Shown here: positions 10,001 through 17,564 of the stretch, in pieces
Position numbering within the stretch: the stretch's first letter is position 1
Layout: the number at the start of each line of letters is the position of its first letter
NCBI RefSeq assembly: GCF_001039355.2
Contig: NW_019775864.1
Coordinates: 158,211-181,949 of the forward strand
Direction: 5' to 3'
From: Lingula anatina
Lineage: Eukaryota; Brachiopoda; Lingulata; Lingulida; Lingulidae
Length of the DNA: 23,739 bases
The notes under the pieces: generated by a model
Database searches by the model: none
What the model was told of the DNA's origin: nothing
The model's input: only the letters and a program-made list of their open reading frames with translations
Made by a program: the position numbers and the translations under genes

Positions 10001-10822
10001 AGTGATTTGCGATTCAATTGCCCGTTTCCGTGTTTGACAAGGCTTAATGCTGCGTAGATTTAACATTAAAAGATGTTTGCATTTCGAAAGTACTCCATCA
10101 CATTCTCCTAAACCCAGTGTGGCATTTGCCCAGTCTGTTGCCATCTTCTTTGTGAAGGTGGTTTTGCCGATGCCCGCCTTTCCTCTTACCAATATTCTCT
10201 TTGGTGCCTTCCCTTGTTTGGTATATTTAAATATTGATGTATAGCACTGGATTACACCATAACTAGTAACTGCAGGTTTCCTTTCATCTTGTACCCACTG
10301 CAGGTTAACATAGACGTCGTCTATGGGCATGGTGTCGTCGGGGTCCCAGGGTAGGCGCTGTATCTGGCTCATGTGATCGATGTTGACATTTGCTATTTGG
10401 TTTTTACTACTGCAAGGATTCGCTTTTATTGCAATAAGGTCTGCAAGTTCTTTCTTGTGTTTTCTCAACACTTCAGTCATGGTTTCAAATGCAGTAGGAC
10501 CACGTTTTGTTAAAATACGAAGAAATTCGAAAGCTTGATCTTGTTTTGTTTTGTGAGCCATTAACTTTTCTGCATTACGCTCACTAAGGATTATCCTGTC
10601 TACCATGTCCGGGATAATGTCGCCAACTTGTAGATCTTTTATCAGCAGGGGACCCATTTGTACCAACATGCTTCTGTGTGTTAGACTCAATACAAGTGCC
10701 TGCAAAATTGAGATGAACCCTAGATCTTTTAAAGCTGATATCAGGAAAAAATGTGCTACCGGTAATTGGATTACCACTTCCCTTACCAATCTGTCCTTAT
10801 TCGAGGCACATGGTTCAGTGCA
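4882..10822 (-). CDS. CARD-NACHT-BIR(x3)-UBA-RING fusion protein (NLR/IAP hybrid)
   Basis: Multi-exon gene read from 10822 down to the stop at 4882. Coding exons (high to low): 10787-10822 (tentative), 8275-10699, 7796-7960, 7382-7501, 6799-6974, 6504-6534, 5824-6162, 5496-5573, 4882-5078. All introns are GT-AG and all phases join without a break; the eight firm exons total 3,531 nt, giving 1,176 residues. Order of domains: CARD (about 6-92), NACHT (about 165-315), a poorly recognised linker, BIR1 (about 585-650), BIR2 (about 758-823), BIR3 (about 868-945), a Pro/Gln linker, UBA, a Lys-rich linker and a C-terminal RING. By family knowledge, BIRs bind caspases or IAP-binding-motif proteins, UBA binds ubiquitin chains, RING recruits E2 enzymes, and CARD-NACHT is an oligomerising ATPase sensor. 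A cytosolic inflammasome- or apoptosis-type regulator is inferred. Oddities: Walker B Asp replaced by Tyr, and no LRRs. The true start may lie further 5', or be the ATG at 10669. A two-gene model, with an IAP beginning near 9106, is the main alternative. Confidence 0.8.
5496..5573 (-). CDS. 78-nt exon, Lys-rich linker
   Basis: Acceptor tatttcatttcag, donor G|gtgagc. Encodes 26 residues with [11 protein letters not shown] then [10 protein letters not shown]. It joins UBA and RING in phase. The basic run could act as a nuclear localisation signal; that is inference. Confidence 0.85.
5824..6162 (-). CDS. Exon: UBA domain
   Basis: Acceptor ctgtatacag, donor G|gtaatg. The UBA (5966-6118) has the hallmark [15 protein letters not shown] and a final helix [15 protein letters not shown] domains in cIAP-type proteins bind ubiquitin chains. 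The C-terminal 50 residues are Gln/Ala/Pro-rich linker. Without splicing the frame would stop 9 bases later. Confidence 0.9.
6327..6384. repeat. 29-bp tandem duplication in intron
   Basis: AATTTAC(C/T)AAATTTGCTAAT continuing to GTGAAA, present twice head-to-tail with one mismatch, inside the intron between the UBA and micro-exon. Confidence 0.85.
6504..6534 (-). CDS. 31-nt micro-exon, Pro/Gln linker
   Basis: Acceptor ttttattcag, donor G|gtttgt. Encodes [10 protein letters not shown] and keeps the frame between BIR3 and UBA (phase 0 in, phase 1 out). Too short to detect by homology; supported by perfect phase agreement on both sides. Confidence 0.75.
6799..6974 (-). CDS. Exon: second half of BIR3
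   Basis: Reads [13 protein letters not shown] and [14 protein letters not shown], giving all four zinc ligands (C, C, H, C). The acceptor tgctaataacag sits directly beside a (TTTA)n run on the coding strand; the donor is CCG|gtaagc, phase 0. Confidence 0.92.
6986..7034. repeat. (AATA)n microsatellite
   Basis: About twelve AATA units. On the coding (minus) strand it reads (TTTA)n ending about 12 bases before the BIR3 acceptor, where it takes the place of the polypyrimidine tract. Confidence 0.95.
7035..7381. other. Intron within BIR3
   Basis: Intron of the fusion gene between the two BIR3 exons. No other feature was seen apart from the adjacent microsatellite. Confidence 0.7.
7382..7501 (-). 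CDS. Exon: first half of BIR3
   Basis: Acceptor ggaatactaacag, donor G|gtaagt. Reads [13 protein letters not shown] and [11 protein letters not shown], the N-terminal half of a BIR, and continues in phase into the next exon. Confidence 0.9.
7796..7960 (-). CDS. Exon completing BIR2, with Ser-rich linker
   Basis: Acceptor cgtatgttttag, donor A|gtaagc, phase 1 on both sides. It supplies [17 protein letters not shown], the His and last Cys of BIR2, then a Ser/Gln-rich tail ([20 protein letters not shown]). Confidence 0.9.
7961..8274. other. Intron within BIR2
   Basis: A 314-base GT-AG intron. A minus-strand open frame runs from 8087 into the exon at 7960, but it lacks recognisable sequence above the acceptor. 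Confidence 0.8.
8275..10699 (-). CDS. Large exon: CARD, NACHT, linker, BIR1 and first half of BIR2
   Basis: The acceptor tctcaattttgcag precedes GCA at 10699; the donor G|gtatga follows 8275. One uninterrupted frame of 808 codons. The CARD (10424-10684) has the diagnostic block [12 protein letters not shown] after an alpha-helical [15 protein letters not shown] segment. The NACHT has the pre-P-loop IDDVYVNL, Walker [10 protein letters not shown] (10157-10183), Walker B-like [11 protein letters not shown] (around 9914) and the sensor motif VITTRP. BIR1 (8750-8950) has CFSC, W, H and C ligands with [19 protein letters not shown]2 begins at 8425 and reaches CAFC and RNWEL before the donor. The segment [19 protein letters not shown] before BIR1 is, from memory, like the N-terminal region of molluscan IAPs. 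A single exon holding NACHT and BIR is the key evidence for a fused gene. Confidence 0.85.
9755..10207 (-). other. NACHT NTPase domain with altered Walker B
   Basis: Walker [10 protein letters not shown] and the sensor ITTRP are intact. Walker B reads [10 protein letters not shown] where NACHT proteins normally have hhhhDGxDE: the first Asp is Tyr (TAT at 9914-9916, one base from GAT), while the following DE is kept. The family uses this Asp to coordinate magnesium, so hydrolysis may be reduced; that is inference. Confidence 0.8.
10424..10684 (-). other. CARD domain
   Basis: About 87 residues with six-helix CARD features: [31 protein letters not shown] and a final [10 protein letters not shown]. 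CARDs bind other CARDs to recruit caspases or adaptors. Placement before NACHT matches NLRC/Apaf-like layouts. Confidence 0.75.
10787..10822 (-). CDS. Candidate 36-nt 5' exon of the fusion gene
   Basis: Flanked by a good acceptor (cttatattgtag) and a consensus donor (gtaagg). In phase 0 it reads 12 open codons ([12 protein letters not shown]) that join directly to the CARD exon at 10699. No start codon is present, so another exon would be needed upstream. Weakness: 36 bases is short, and chance splice motifs occur in AT-rich DNA. Confidence 0.4.
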
Positions 10823-10983
10823 CTACAATATAAGAAGTGGAACATTTGATTAGCTTTTAAAAATCAATGTTTAAAAACCAACGCTTAACTTCGGGTCATA
10901 AATAACCCTACAAGAATTTGTGTTGTATACGCCACATAAATTGGTTAATCCCTTCAAAAAACTGCGGAAGTGTGTAGGATTAG

Positions 10984-11670
10984 GTAATTACAGCGCATTT
11001 AATTTGTTTATTGGTACCTACAATCGCACAAGGAGAGCATGGATTATAAAATCACACATTTCCATGAAGACAAAGGTGACCATTTATCGCTAAAACACTG
11101 TTTTTTTATTCCTAAATAATTCAACGAAATAAGCGGTGCAGAAAACCATATGGTGCGTTATTTATCTGCCTTTAAAACAAACTTTGACTAAAATAAATAA
11201 AAGGGTAACAACTGTTGAAGAAACAGGTTAAGTATACAGCATCAAAGTGAAAGATACAGATCTACATTTCATTTAGTCTAAGGCTGTGTAATCTGTATAA
11301 TAACAGCTAAAGAAACAGTAATTACAGCGCATTTTATCTGTTTATTGGTACCTACAATCGCTCAAGGAGAGCATAAACTGTAAAATCTCACATTTCCATG
11401 TAGACAAAGGAGACCATTTATCACTAAAACACTGTTTTTTTATTTCTAAATAATTGAACGAAATAAGCGGCGCAGAAAACCATATGGTGCGTTATTTATC
11501 TATCTTTAAAACAAACTTTGACAAAATAAATAAGTAATTAGATAAATAAAAGGGTGTGTAATCTGTAAACCGTAACAACTGTTGAAGAAACAGGTTAAAT
11601 ATACAGCATCGAAGTGAAGCATACAGATCTACATTTCCTTTAGTTTAAGGCTGTGTAATCTGTACACCAT
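10984..11670. repeat. 334-bp tandem direct duplication
   Basis: Copy A (10984-11317) and copy B (11318 to about 11670) share GTAATTACAGCGCATTT, TTGGTACCTACAATCGC, AAAACACTGTTTTTTTAT, AAAACCATATGGTGCG and GTGTAATCTGTA in the same order, with scattered substitutions. Copy B has an insertion of about 40 bases carrying an extra GTGTAATCTGTAAACC block. It lies directly 5' of the minus-strand fusion gene, within its probable promoter or 5' intron. Confidence 0.9.
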
Positions 11671-11698
11671 AGCCACTGTTGAAGAAGTAAGTTTTCAA

Positions 11699-11762
11699 TC
11701 TCTTCCTCCTTCTCTATCTCCCTCTCTCTCACTCTCTCTCGGGAATTTTTTACTTTCTCTCT
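11699..11762. repeat. CT-rich (GA-rich on minus strand) tract
   Basis: Almost pure pyrimidine on the plus strand, giving GAGAGAG runs on the strand of the fusion gene. GAGA-type tracts often occur in animal promoters, but no start site can be shown here. Confidence 0.6.
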
Positions 11763-11844
11763 GTGACATTAACAGCCTTTTGTGAACACGACAGTAGTAA
11801 GAAATGGACGCCAGGTTTACTATCGGTGGGTGGATTGTGGGTGG

Positions 11845-11953
11845 ATTGTTTGTTTGTTTGTTTGTCTGTTTATTTGTCTGTTTGTTTCTTTGTCTGTCTG
11901 TCTGTCTGCCTGTCTGTCTGTTTGTTTATTTTTGAGGGGAAGGGAAGGGAAGG
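11845..11953. repeat. Compound microsatellite (TTTG)n(TCTG)n with (GGGAA)n
   Basis: TTTG and TCTG units with interruptions to about 11930, then GGGAAGGGAAGGGAAGGG. Overlapping plus-strand open frames here (Cys/Leu/Ser repeats) are products of the repeat. Confidence 0.95.
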
Positions 11954-12076
11954 GTAACTATGGCTGCCTTTTGATTTTTTCTTTGTTTTTGAAAATCTTG
12001 TCTGTTTTGATTTTCACTCTCGTCTCATCTTATAGGTAAAAGTGCCTTTGCTTCAATAACCCTCAAGTGACCGGGT

Positions 12077-12260
12077 GGGGTCATTTACGACCCCAGCGAT
12101 ATGATTTAATGTGCCATCTCTTTATTTTTTATTCGAATTTTCTTTCCTTGCATGAGTTTGTCAGTCTACTAATCTTACACATTTTCACAGTTTTTTGCAG
12201 GGATCAACCAATTTGTGTGGCGTATATAGCACAAACTCTTGTGGGGTCATTTATGACCCC
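12077..12260. mobile_element. Candidate non-autonomous DNA transposon remnant with GGGGTCA palindromes
   Basis: GGGGTCATTTACGACCCC (12077-12094) and GGGGTCATTTATGACCCC (12243-12260) are nearly identical palindromes 166 bases apart. Such palindromes near the ends are, from memory, a feature of some piggyBac-like elements. The flanks read ATAACCCTCAAGTGACCGG on the left; no clear TTAA target pair was established. Element class is tentative. Confidence 0.35.
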
Positions 12261-12448
12261 AAAGAGAAGCATTGGTTTTTAAATATTAGTTTTTAAATTT
12301 ATATAAATGTTTTGCCCACGCAACACTGACAGGAAAATGTCACATGCATGTGCTTCATGCAACCAATTCACAGCACAAAAACAAATCTTTCCGATTTTTC
12401 AGCCTCCGCGGAATGACGTCGGAACAGTGCAAGCTGGCCTTTACAACG

Positions 12449-12562
12449 CGCGACTGAATGACGTTTTTCCGCGCAGGAGTACCCCTTTCTCTTTTACACG
12501 GCCTTTCAACAGGCGTAATCTCGTTCGTCTTTCTTCGCGACTGAACAACGTTTTTCCGCAGG
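12449..12562. repeat. CG-rich direct repeats
   Basis: CGCGACTGAATGACGTTTTT then CCGCGCAGG (12449-12477) is repeated as CGCGACTGAACAACGTTTTT then CCGCAGG (12536-12562), 87 bases apart. The 12400-12600 block is richer in CpG than its surroundings. It could be a CpG-rich promoter for either direction or a transposon part; neither is shown. Confidence 0.7.
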
Positions 12563-12599
12563 GGTCCCGCCTTGGTATTATGTGACGGTCGTTATTGGA

Positions 12600-14325
12600 T
12601 TGTGACTGACATTTAAGAACATGAGATTTCAATGGAACTGAAAGATTTATATTGTTAATTCCTTTCAAAATTTCATTTTATTATCTTAGGTGCGCTACAT
12701 GTATATACTGTCGAAAGGCGTGATCATCCCGATCATAAGAACATCTCTCCTGAGGAAGCTTCCCCCGAGGGCTTATCATATTTTGTTATTCATCATTTCA
12801 TTTCTCTTTGCTGATTTATCCCTAAAAGTTGTATTTGATCTATCAAATCCAGTCCAATTCACAGTCGTCTCAAAAACCATTTTAAATTAATATAGATTGC
12901 TTGGAAGCGATATCAAAGTCTATTTAAAGCATGATTATTATTTCCATAAAATTGCAATGAATTATAAAGAATAAGACTTGGTCAAAGGCCATGCTGTTTG
13001 ATTATTAAAAGTTTGGCCGCGGTCTTGAATAATGCAACTCTGGTTGCAGCAACATAACTGACTAGCATTTAACTTGTCGCTTGTACTATAGAAATTTTTA
13101 ATCACACTTGCGCTTACAATCTGGATTTTATAGGATACAATTTAAGGTGTCTCCGGAGTAAAAATCATTTCACTGAAATCATGATACACAGTCAGTGTAT
13201 CTTTAATTTTTTTTTATTTTTTCCATTAATAAGGTGTATTAATAAAGATTCCTTAGACGATCGCGATTTAGACTGCGGCAGTTAAATAGATCTTAAGTTT
13301 ATTACACTGATGGACGTAGTGCTTATGCATTGAATCAGCGTGTGCAGTGGTGCAACCAATCTTTAATTAATAAGGGAGCTGGAAGAACCAGCGGGTGACC
13401 GTTAATATTTAATATTTAATCAACACTGAGCGGAGAACAAACAAAAAAGGATAAAGATGTGTCACTCTATGCGCTGGTGGCCGGGGAAATTTCAACAAAG
13501 CCCGACTAACAACAATGTACGTCACGGCCACCTTCAATATTTCATCTAGCTAAAAGACGAAAACAAAAAATACTTTAATACCAATGTTGACTGGAGATGC
13601 ATTAGATAATTTTTTTATTTGATGAATAAGTATTGCCCCACAACTGATCGTAGTACATCCCACGATAAGATTTCGCTCGATAGACCATGTCTAGAACCAT
13701 TAGTAAACCATTAGTTCTAAACTAACTGTCATAAAAACCTTGCTTGAAAAACTGAATAACTAAGACCATTGTTATTTTGCAAGGTTAAGCAGTGATAAAT
13801 TTGTTGATATATAGCAAACATTATCAGTATGATGTGCCGTAATACGTATATAACAGGAGTACTTTGCTATTGATGATGAGATATCTTGCTCATAGTGGGT
13901 GACGAAGAGAAGGGGGTGGTTAAACCACGTAAGTGAAGAATCACTGCACATTACACGTGCATCGTGTGTCTTTTACACGGTTTCTGCTAATGAAAATGTA
14001 TCATATCGCAATATACTGATTTCTTCATAGAAATTCATTTTTCACATGAAAATAAGTAAATCGCCGCAAGTCAAAAACGGCTATTTTGTTTATAAGTTAT
14101 GGGCTTTGACAGAGAAGGACAGGCCTGCTTTAGATGACAGCCGGATTCGGTTGTATTTGTATGGGGATTGCTACCAGTAATTAACACAGTTTTCACATGA
14201 AGTACCATTGAAACACGATGGTCGAGAGATGACTCATGAGCTGAGGTCAGTATAACAAGCAGCATGGTGGCCAATAAGCTATTTAACCTTTTATGTAACC
14301 TCTCTCCAACCGCGATGATGAAGGC
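12600..14325. other. AT-rich spacer
   Basis: About 1.7 kb with only short frames that show no domain. Nothing supportable apart from a weak 8-bp inverted repeat GGTGGCCG/CGGCCACC at 13473 and 13525. Confidence 0.5.
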
Positions 14326-14554
14326 TTAAACCAAGTGTTTTGGAATCTCACTTTTTTGTTTAAGCACAGTCCCCCCTCTTTTTTTCAGGACTCTGCAGCT
14401 GATGAAGGTCACTTGTTGACCGAAAAGCGCTTTCTGCAACCAGTCCAACCTCCCTTTTTTTCGTTTCCCCAGCCGCACTCTGTGTATCTCGTACAGTCGG
14501 CCCTTCAGGTCAAACACATACAGAGGCGAGACACCTCTCTCACATAGTACTGAA
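14326..14554 (-). CDS. Possible exon of unknown protein
   Basis: A minus-strand frame preceded by a strong acceptor (tgtttcacttcag) runs from about 14554 to TAA at 14326. It reads YVFDLKGRLYEIHRVR, GRLDWLQKALFGQQ, VTFISCRVLKKRGG and SEIPKHLV. The mixed composition, with Trp and Cys and no low complexity, looks like real protein, but I recognise no family. No upstream exon was identified; the open frame continues to about 14594 if unspliced. It fully overlaps the hammerhead candidate on the other strand, so at most one reading may matter. Confidence 0.35.
14388..14446 (+). ncRNA. Candidate type I hammerhead ribozyme
   Basis: All conserved core positions are present: CTGATGA (14399-14405), then GAA (14422-14424). 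Stem I: GGACT (14388-14392) pairs with AGTCC (14442-14446), an internal loop C/ACC follows, then TGCAG (14394-14398) pairs with CTGCA (14434-14438). Stem II: GGTCA (14407-14411) pairs with TGACC (14417-14421) around loop CTTGT. Stem III is minimal: AAGCGCTT (14425-14432), a perfect palindrome. Predicted cleavage follows T14433 (UH rule satisfied). A tiny palindromic stem III fits the metazoan retroelement/satellite hammerheads that work as dimers. One deviation: an extra A (14406) between CTGATGA and stem II, for which a natural precedent in a plant viroid ribozyme is known to me from memory. Penelope-like elements carry such ribozymes, but no element ORF was found here. Confidence 0.6.
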
Positions 14555-14873
14555 GTGAAACAACAGCCGATAATATTGAATACGGCAATAAATAGTTATC
14601 TAACATAATTCGAATCAGAATTATAAGACGTTCTATCACCGTTGTCATCTCTTCACAAACACGTGATAACGCATCTAAGGGACTTTTATACTTCAATCTT
14701 AACTCTAACGTCCCAAAAGCAATCTCAAAGCTTTTAACCAGGGGCGCTGTCAAAACACACGTCCCCAGGGGCCCAGTCCTGGATCGTGTTATTTTGATAA
14801 GAGTTAGTTTAACTAAGACATGAGCCGACCACCCCTAAACAACGAATATTAAATCGCAACTACAAAGGGGAGG

Positions 14874-15369
14874 ATGTGGTGTGGTGTGAAGATAGCCACA
14901 GAGCACAAAGTTAATGTACAGGAAAAACGAGAGGATGAAGACAGTAAGTGGTTTTATTCCTTTTGTTATTTTCATAATATTCATTTATTTTCATTTTTAA
15001 TAATTGATTATCAATGTGTGTTGATAAATTACCAAGTCTTTGATTTTATTACATTCTCCATGTCTGTTGTAGTGGTAGGCTACATGCATTCTTGTAATTC
15101 TCAATCCTGATACTTTCCCGGATTTTTTTTAGTCAGACATGCTGTTCCCTTTACCCAGTTGTTATTAATACGTTATTACACATTATATTTTGATATCATT
15201 TCGTTATATCTTTACAGAAACCGTTAAGAAGGATACCGCACTGGAAAAAAAGGAAAGGGCGATAGCAGCACTGAACAAGGGGAAGACGTTGAAAGGGGCA
15301 ACGGCAGAAATATCTGACGCGGGGGTCTGCCAGGCTAAAGAAGTGCTCAAATTGATGTGTGGAAAATAA
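14874..15369 (+). CDS. Small two-exon ORF, 73 residues, possible helix-turn-helix
   Basis: Exon 1 is 14874-14943 (ATG after an upstream in-frame stop; donor A|gtaagt). The intron is 14944-15217, with acceptor tatctttacag. Exon 2 is 15218-15369, ending MCGK and TAA. The phases match (A + AA = Lys). Exon 1 reads MWCGVKIATEHKVNVQ and EKREDED. Exon 2 is basic and helical: KKERAIAALNKGKTLKGATA, then SDAGVCQAKEVLKL. The spacing of Ala/Leu/Gly in exon 2 resembles a helix-turn-helix, but no family is recognised. Consensus splice sites with phase agreement are the main support. It may be the 3' end of a longer gene or a transposon-derived piece. Confidence 0.4.
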
Positions 15370-15423
15370 TTTACACACAAGGGCGATTTGATGTGTGGAA
15401 AATAATTTACACGCAAGGACGAT
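15352..15423. repeat. 36-bp tandem duplication across a stop codon
   Basis: TTGATGTGTGGAAAATAATT followed by TACAC(A/G)CAAGG(G/A)CGAT occurs twice head-to-tail with two mismatches. The first unit contains the MCGK-stop end of the small ORF. Because 36 is a multiple of three, the second unit holds the same stop in the same frame. Confidence 0.9.
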
Positions 15424-16712
15424 TAGAGTCCACAGTTGTAGATTAGATAATATCACAGTATTCAACATGAAAAATGTTTATATATCTCCTTTACGGTGAT
15501 TGATTTTTACTTACTGTTTTTATATATATTGTTATTACAATGAGATCAGTACTTCTTATATTTGAACATATATTTGTATATTATTTTGCTGTGATCCCAA
15601 GTAAACTGATATGTTTTAATTCAGGCCCAATCTTGAAAGTCCAATTGGGGAGGGTAATGACCACAGTACGCGGGAAGCTATATCATCAATACACAAATCA
15701 CAGTGTATTATTATCTCACTGATAGTAGGCATTTTAAAAATATCCTGAAAATCACGTATCACCGGGTATAATGTCTTCGTTTCACGAAGGGCGGAGAATA
15801 AACAATTGCATTCACAAGTCGCGTGAATGGGGTGCTTCACGAATCACGCTAAATAAGATGAACGTTTCACACACCTCAAGAAATAAATAGCTGTATTTTC
15901 TATAAATTTATTATGAAAGTACATTTTTCTCTTAGAATTTGAGCAGCATTTATTTGATTTTAATTAAATACTTTAAGTTAGTCGGATATTTCAGGTACAT
16001 GTTGTGTTGCGTTTCTCTTGTTTTTAATTTTCCCATATTTTTAATGTTATTTTATTTCTTTAGCCTACGCATTTTGTAGAGGTTTTGGTGACAATATTTC
16101 ATCTTTCCCTGGAAGCTAGGCTTCATCGCCTTACTTAATGTGAACAAAAATACCTAATGAGTGTAATTTTTAAAACGGGGTTGGGCAATTAGGGCACACA
16201 TAATTGGCATGTTATTTAACGAGCGGCCACTCTCTGCAAATACATTAAGTCGATGGATAAGCAGTAGTCGTTTTCGTTTTCATCATATGTTTACCAGATG
16301 TCAGATAAATAATGGAAAAAGCCTGACTACTTATGAATCTGTGACATTCCTATAATTGTACTTTTGGTTAGATTTTGTTCTGGAAAGTCGTATTTAAATG
16401 TGGTTCGTATTTATTTGCGTAGTTATTTTACTAGGTAAATTTTTAATGGTATTCGCTATTGTTTAGGGTGTGCGTATAATGAGTGTACAAAATAATACAT
16501 TAATAAGTGTAAGATTACTTTCCACTTGTGAAATATAGTAGCTGTATTGCGCTTTATAAACATAATTCCCACTGCATTGTAATGGTTATTGTTGTTTTTT
16601 GCAATATATTACTATAATTGAAAATTCACAAGCCTTCCTCTCATTATATGAAATGCTACATGAATTTGAAACATTATCAGTGCTATAAGTAATTGAAATA
16701 ACTCAAAACTAT
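15424..16712. other. AT-rich spacer
   Basis: About 1.3 kb with short frames only, none convincing. No repeat structure was noted. Confidence 0.5.
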
Positions 16713-16917
16713 TTGATTAGAAAAGGGTAGTAAAGACTTGCCTAAAATCGCCTTTATTTGATCGGAAAAGGGTTATAATGACGTACCTCATATCGCATTT
16801 ACTTCATCGGAAAAGGGTTATAAAGACGTGTAAAAAATCGCCTATATTTGATCGGAAAGGAGTTGTAAAGAGGTTGTTTTCAGACGCCTATACTTGATCG
16901 GAAAGACGTAGTAATAG
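16713..16917. repeat. 45-bp tandem repeat array, about 4.5 copies
   Basis: Units begin TTGATCGGAAAAGGGTTATA and end ATCGCCTTTAT or similar, at about 16713, 16758, 16803, 16848 (46 bp) and 16894 (partial). Units differ at several positions, so the array is old. It lies 150 bases upstream of the first lectin exon. A frame open across units 1-4 follows from the multiple-of-three period. Confidence 0.85.
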
Positions 16918-17356
16918 TGCAACTACAATTTTAAGCTTGGGAATAAAAGGGTAGTAAACCCGTAGACCCTGACCTTTCCGGTAGAGCTTTACACCGTTGA
17001 AAAGGCTTGTAAAGAGAATATTCAGACCCATTTCCTGAAGAGTAAAAGAGCTGAAAATTGACTTTTTGTGCTGTGCACCGGAAGTGCGTACAAATGAACG
17101 CCACGTGTACAGCGGTCAGTGTTACCAGTTTGTGGATCGTGCCGTCAAGGGGGTTGGTGCTTTAAACGACTGCGAGGTCAACGGTGGACGGTTACTTGAG
17201 ATATACGACAAAGAGACCATGAGATTTATCGCTAGGACACTAACTAATTACTATAGATGGGATACCGTTTGGACCGGAGCCAATGACAGAGGGAAGGAGG
17301 GTCAATTTATATGGAGAAGAATAGGTGGCTTACAGATGATTTCTAATTATCTTATG

Positions 17357-17357
<1 letters not shown>

Positions 17358-17409
<52 letters not shown>
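17358..17409. repeat. (CA)n followed by poly-A
   Basis: About 16 CA dinucleotides, then about 20 A, inside the intron of the lectin gene. Confidence 0.97.
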
Positions 17410-17494
17410 GAATAAGAACTCCAATGCATTAAAGTCGTCCTAGATTTCACTGTGAAGTACCATTATGTCCTTACTTTCTACATATCTTTATACA

Positions 17495-17495
<1 letters not shown>

Positions 17496-17560
<65 letters not shown>
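17496..17560. repeat. (TG)n(AG)n compound microsatellite
   Basis: About 13 or more TG units, then about 17 AG units, just before the acceptor of lectin exon 2. The TG run is complementary to the (CA)n run 90 bases upstream. Confidence 0.97.

Positions 17561-17564
<4 letters not shown>

Noticed and set aside
11763-12039. Cys/Leu/Ser-rich plus-strand frames
   Set aside because: Translation of the (TTTG)n/(TCTG)n microsatellite.
14505-14753. 82-codon minus-strand frame
   Set aside because: It runs in a different frame across the acceptor of the neighbouring ORF, with no domain or conserved-looking blocks.
16713-16917. Tandem array considered as CRISPR
   Set aside because: Units are contiguous 45-mers with drifted sequence and no unique spacers, in a eukaryotic context.
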